6,859 nucleotides of DNA from an uncultured Lachnospiraceae bacterium. GTDB lineage: Bacteria; Bacillota; Clostridia; Lachnospirales; Lachnospiraceae. Shown here piece after piece: positions 5,261 to 6,859 of this stretch. The stretch covers positions 1-6,859 of the forward strand of contig CACYEU010000030.1 of NCBI GenBank assembly GCA_902773445.1. The letters run 5' to 3'. Position numbers and translations under genes: made by a program. Within the stretch, counting starts at the first letter, position 1, and each line of letters starts with the position of its first letter. The notes below the pieces were generated by a model that worked only from the letters and a program-made list of their open reading frames with translations, had not been told where the DNA came from and did no database searches.

Positions 5261-6859
5261 ATGACAGGCTTGACGACACAAGAGGTCGAGGCCAGAATCA
5301 GAGCCGGCCAGACCAATGTTAATACAGACGTGCCGACAAGGACGGTCAAGCAGATCGTCCTGTCTAACACGCTGACATTCTTCAACTTTCTGAACATCGT
5401 ACTGTTCGCGATGGTGATTCTTGTCGGGTCATTCCGTAACAGCCTGTTCATCGGAACAGCGCTGATCAATACCTGCATCGGTATTCTTCAGGAACTCCGC
5501 GCGAAAAAGATCCTCGATAAGCTGGCCGTCATCACGACGAGCCGGGCGAGACCGATCCGCGACGGCGAACAGCTCAATATACCGCTCGATGAGCTGGTCA
5601 TCGACGACGTGATCCTCCTCAAGTCGGGTGATCAGGTCCCGTCAGACTGCGTAGTCATTAAAGGCGATCTCGAAGTCAACGAATCGCTGCTGACCGGCGA
5701 GGCCGATAATCTCGAAAAGAAACGGGGAGATGAACTGTTCTCCGGAAGCGTCGTGACCGCGGGCAAGGCGCTCGCGCGGGTCATTCATGTCGGCGCTGAC
5801 AATTACAGCGCAAAACTCACCAAAGAAGCCAAGGAATTCAAGATCCATAATTCCGAACTGCGCAACGTGATCAACACGATCCTCAAGGTGATCAGTGTGA
5901 TCATTGTGCCGCTCGGCGCGGCTGTCTTCTACAAGCAGTTTGTCGTGACCGGCAATACATTCCGCGACGCGGTCGTCAATTCGGTCGCTTCGATCCTCGG
6001 CATGATCCCTGAGGGACTCGTGCTGCTGACCAGTGTCGCGCTGACGGTCGGTACGATCAGGCTCGCGCAGAAGCAGGTTCTTGTTCAGGAATTGTTCTGT
6101 ATCGAGACTCTTTCCCATGTCGATGTACTCTGCCTCGACAAGACCGGCACGATCACCTCAGGTGATATGAGTGTCGAAAAGGTCATCCCGTTGACTGATC
6201 ACGCGACAGTTACTGTCAAGGACGGAACACTGCAGTCTCCGCAGCTGTCGGTTCCCGATCCGAAAGAGATGGCTGAACCGGTCCATCCGGAAGTTGTCGA
6301 ACAGCAGGAAGAAGCCGGGTTCGAGTCATTTGAAGCACTGCCGGCGGATATCGCTGATGCGCTCGGCAATCTGATGCGTGTTTCGGCGGACGACAACGCG
6401 ACTGCTGAGGCGCTCCGCGACTTCACACAGGAGCGCACGAATCTGCAGGTCGAGCACGTGATCCCGTTTTCATCAGACCGCAAATACAGCGGCGCTTCGT
6501 TCAGGAACCGTGGCACCTATCTGATCGGTGCGGTCCAGTTCCTGTTCCCGCACGGCAATCTGGAATTTACACAGAAATGCCAGGACTATGCGGCAGACGG
6601 ATACAGAGTTCTCGTTCTCGCGCACAGCCCGCAGACCATCAGAGGAACACAGCATCCTGAAGGGCTGAGTCCGATGGCGCTGATCCTGATGACCGATGTG
6701 ATCCGTACAGCGGCGCCGAAGACGCTGAAATATTTCCGTTCACAGGGTGTCAGCCTCAAGGTGATCTCGGGCGACGATCCGCAGACGGTCGCGGCGATCG
6801 CTTCGAAGGCCGGTTTCAAAAACGCGCACCGCTATATCGATGCGACACGCATCGGCTCA
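5261..6859 (+). CDS. CtpE/Exp7-like cation-transporting P-type ATPase (3' part beyond window)
   Basis: The first 533 residues are present and open to the window edge; about 250 or more are missing, judged by family length. Parts in order: two membrane helices (about 40-77), the actuator domain with LLTGEAD (143-149, catalytic TGE), helices 3-4 (about 205-225 and 238-264) with the ion-binding PEGL (250-253), the phosphorylation motif DKTGTIT (Asp293), a nucleotide-binding domain (about 305-470) and the start of the P-domain return with SGDDPQT (503-509). The GDGxND motif lies past the edge. PEGL and the absence of an N-terminal metal-binding domain point to the Ca2+-type pumps related to mycobacterial CtpE and streptococcal Exp7/CaxP; calcium is an inference. 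The usual KGA nucleotide motif reads IGA (422-424), and an acidic, Pro-rich insert lies at about 325-355. GGCGGAGGA (5245-5253) with a 7-nt spacer fixes the start. It is probably translated from the mgtE transcript. Confidence 0.9.
   Translation, partial: MTGLTTQEVEARIRAGQTNVNTDVPTRTVKQIVLSNTLTFFNFLNIVLFAMVILVGSFRNSLFIGTALINTCIGILQELRAKKILDKLAVITTSRARPIRDGEQLNIPLDELVIDDVILLKSGDQVPSDCVVIKGDLEVNESLLTGEADNLEKKRGDELFSGSVVTAGKALARVIHVGADNYSAKLTKEAKEFKIHNSELRNVINTILKVISVIIVPLGAAVFYKQFVVTGNTFRDAVVNSVASILGMIPEGLVLLTSVALTVGTIRLAQKQVLVQELFCIETLSHVDVLCLDKTGTITSGDMSVEKVIPLTDHATVTVKDGTLQSPQLSVPDPKEMAEPVHPEVVEQQEEAGFESFEALPADIADALGNLMRVSADDNATAEALRDFTQERTNLQVEHVIPFSSDRKYSGASFRNRGTYLIGAVQFLFPHGNLEFTQKCQDYAADGYRVLVLAHSPQTIRGTQHPEGLSPMALILMTDVIRTAAPKTLKYFRSQGVSLKVISGDDPQTVAAIASKAGFKNAHRYIDATRIGS

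Overview
The window looks like chromosomal DNA from a low-complexity-intergenic Bacillota (Firmicutes) genome of moderate GC content, probably a gut-type Clostridia or Erysipelotrichia member. The clues are strong GGAGG-type ribosome binding sites, short intergenic gaps, sigma-A-like promoters and the gene families present; this placement is inference only. There are six protein-coding genes. The first and last are cut by the window edges. No RNA genes, mobile elements, CRISPR arrays or phage genes were seen.

Layout. Positions 1-1397 hold a two-gene minus-strand operon: a divergent HisB-like (imidazoleglycerol-phosphate dehydratase fold) protein at 729-1397, followed by a glycerol-dehydrogenase-like iron-containing alcohol dehydrogenase (from 674, running off the left edge). 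It has a good promoter (TTGACA, 16 bp, CATAAT) and a 31-bp imperfect palindrome right at the predicted transcript start. Positions 1549-3697 hold a second minus-strand operon: a Gly/His-rich two-pass membrane protein with a TPM-type extracellular domain (2334-3623), then a PspA/IM30 protein (1612-2292), closed by a strong intrinsic terminator. Positions 3691-6859 run on the plus strand: an MgtE magnesium channel/transporter, then, 19 bp later, a CtpE/Exp7-like cation P-type ATPase that runs off the right edge. The TPM/PspA and MgtE/ATPase operons are back to back and their control regions overlap.

How the parts may work together. The right two-thirds read as an envelope and divalent-cation module: Mg2+ entry (MgtE), a P-type pump probably for Ca2+, and a PspA membrane-stress effector paired with a membrane-anchored TPM protein whose predicted cytoplasmic tail could contact PspA. 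The left third is a small metabolic operon of unknown pathway. Both of its enzymes keep the family fold signatures but have changed residues at substrate- or metal-contacting positions, so neither the histidine-pathway nor the glycerol assignment should be taken at face value. This is the best candidate in the window for undescribed biochemistry.
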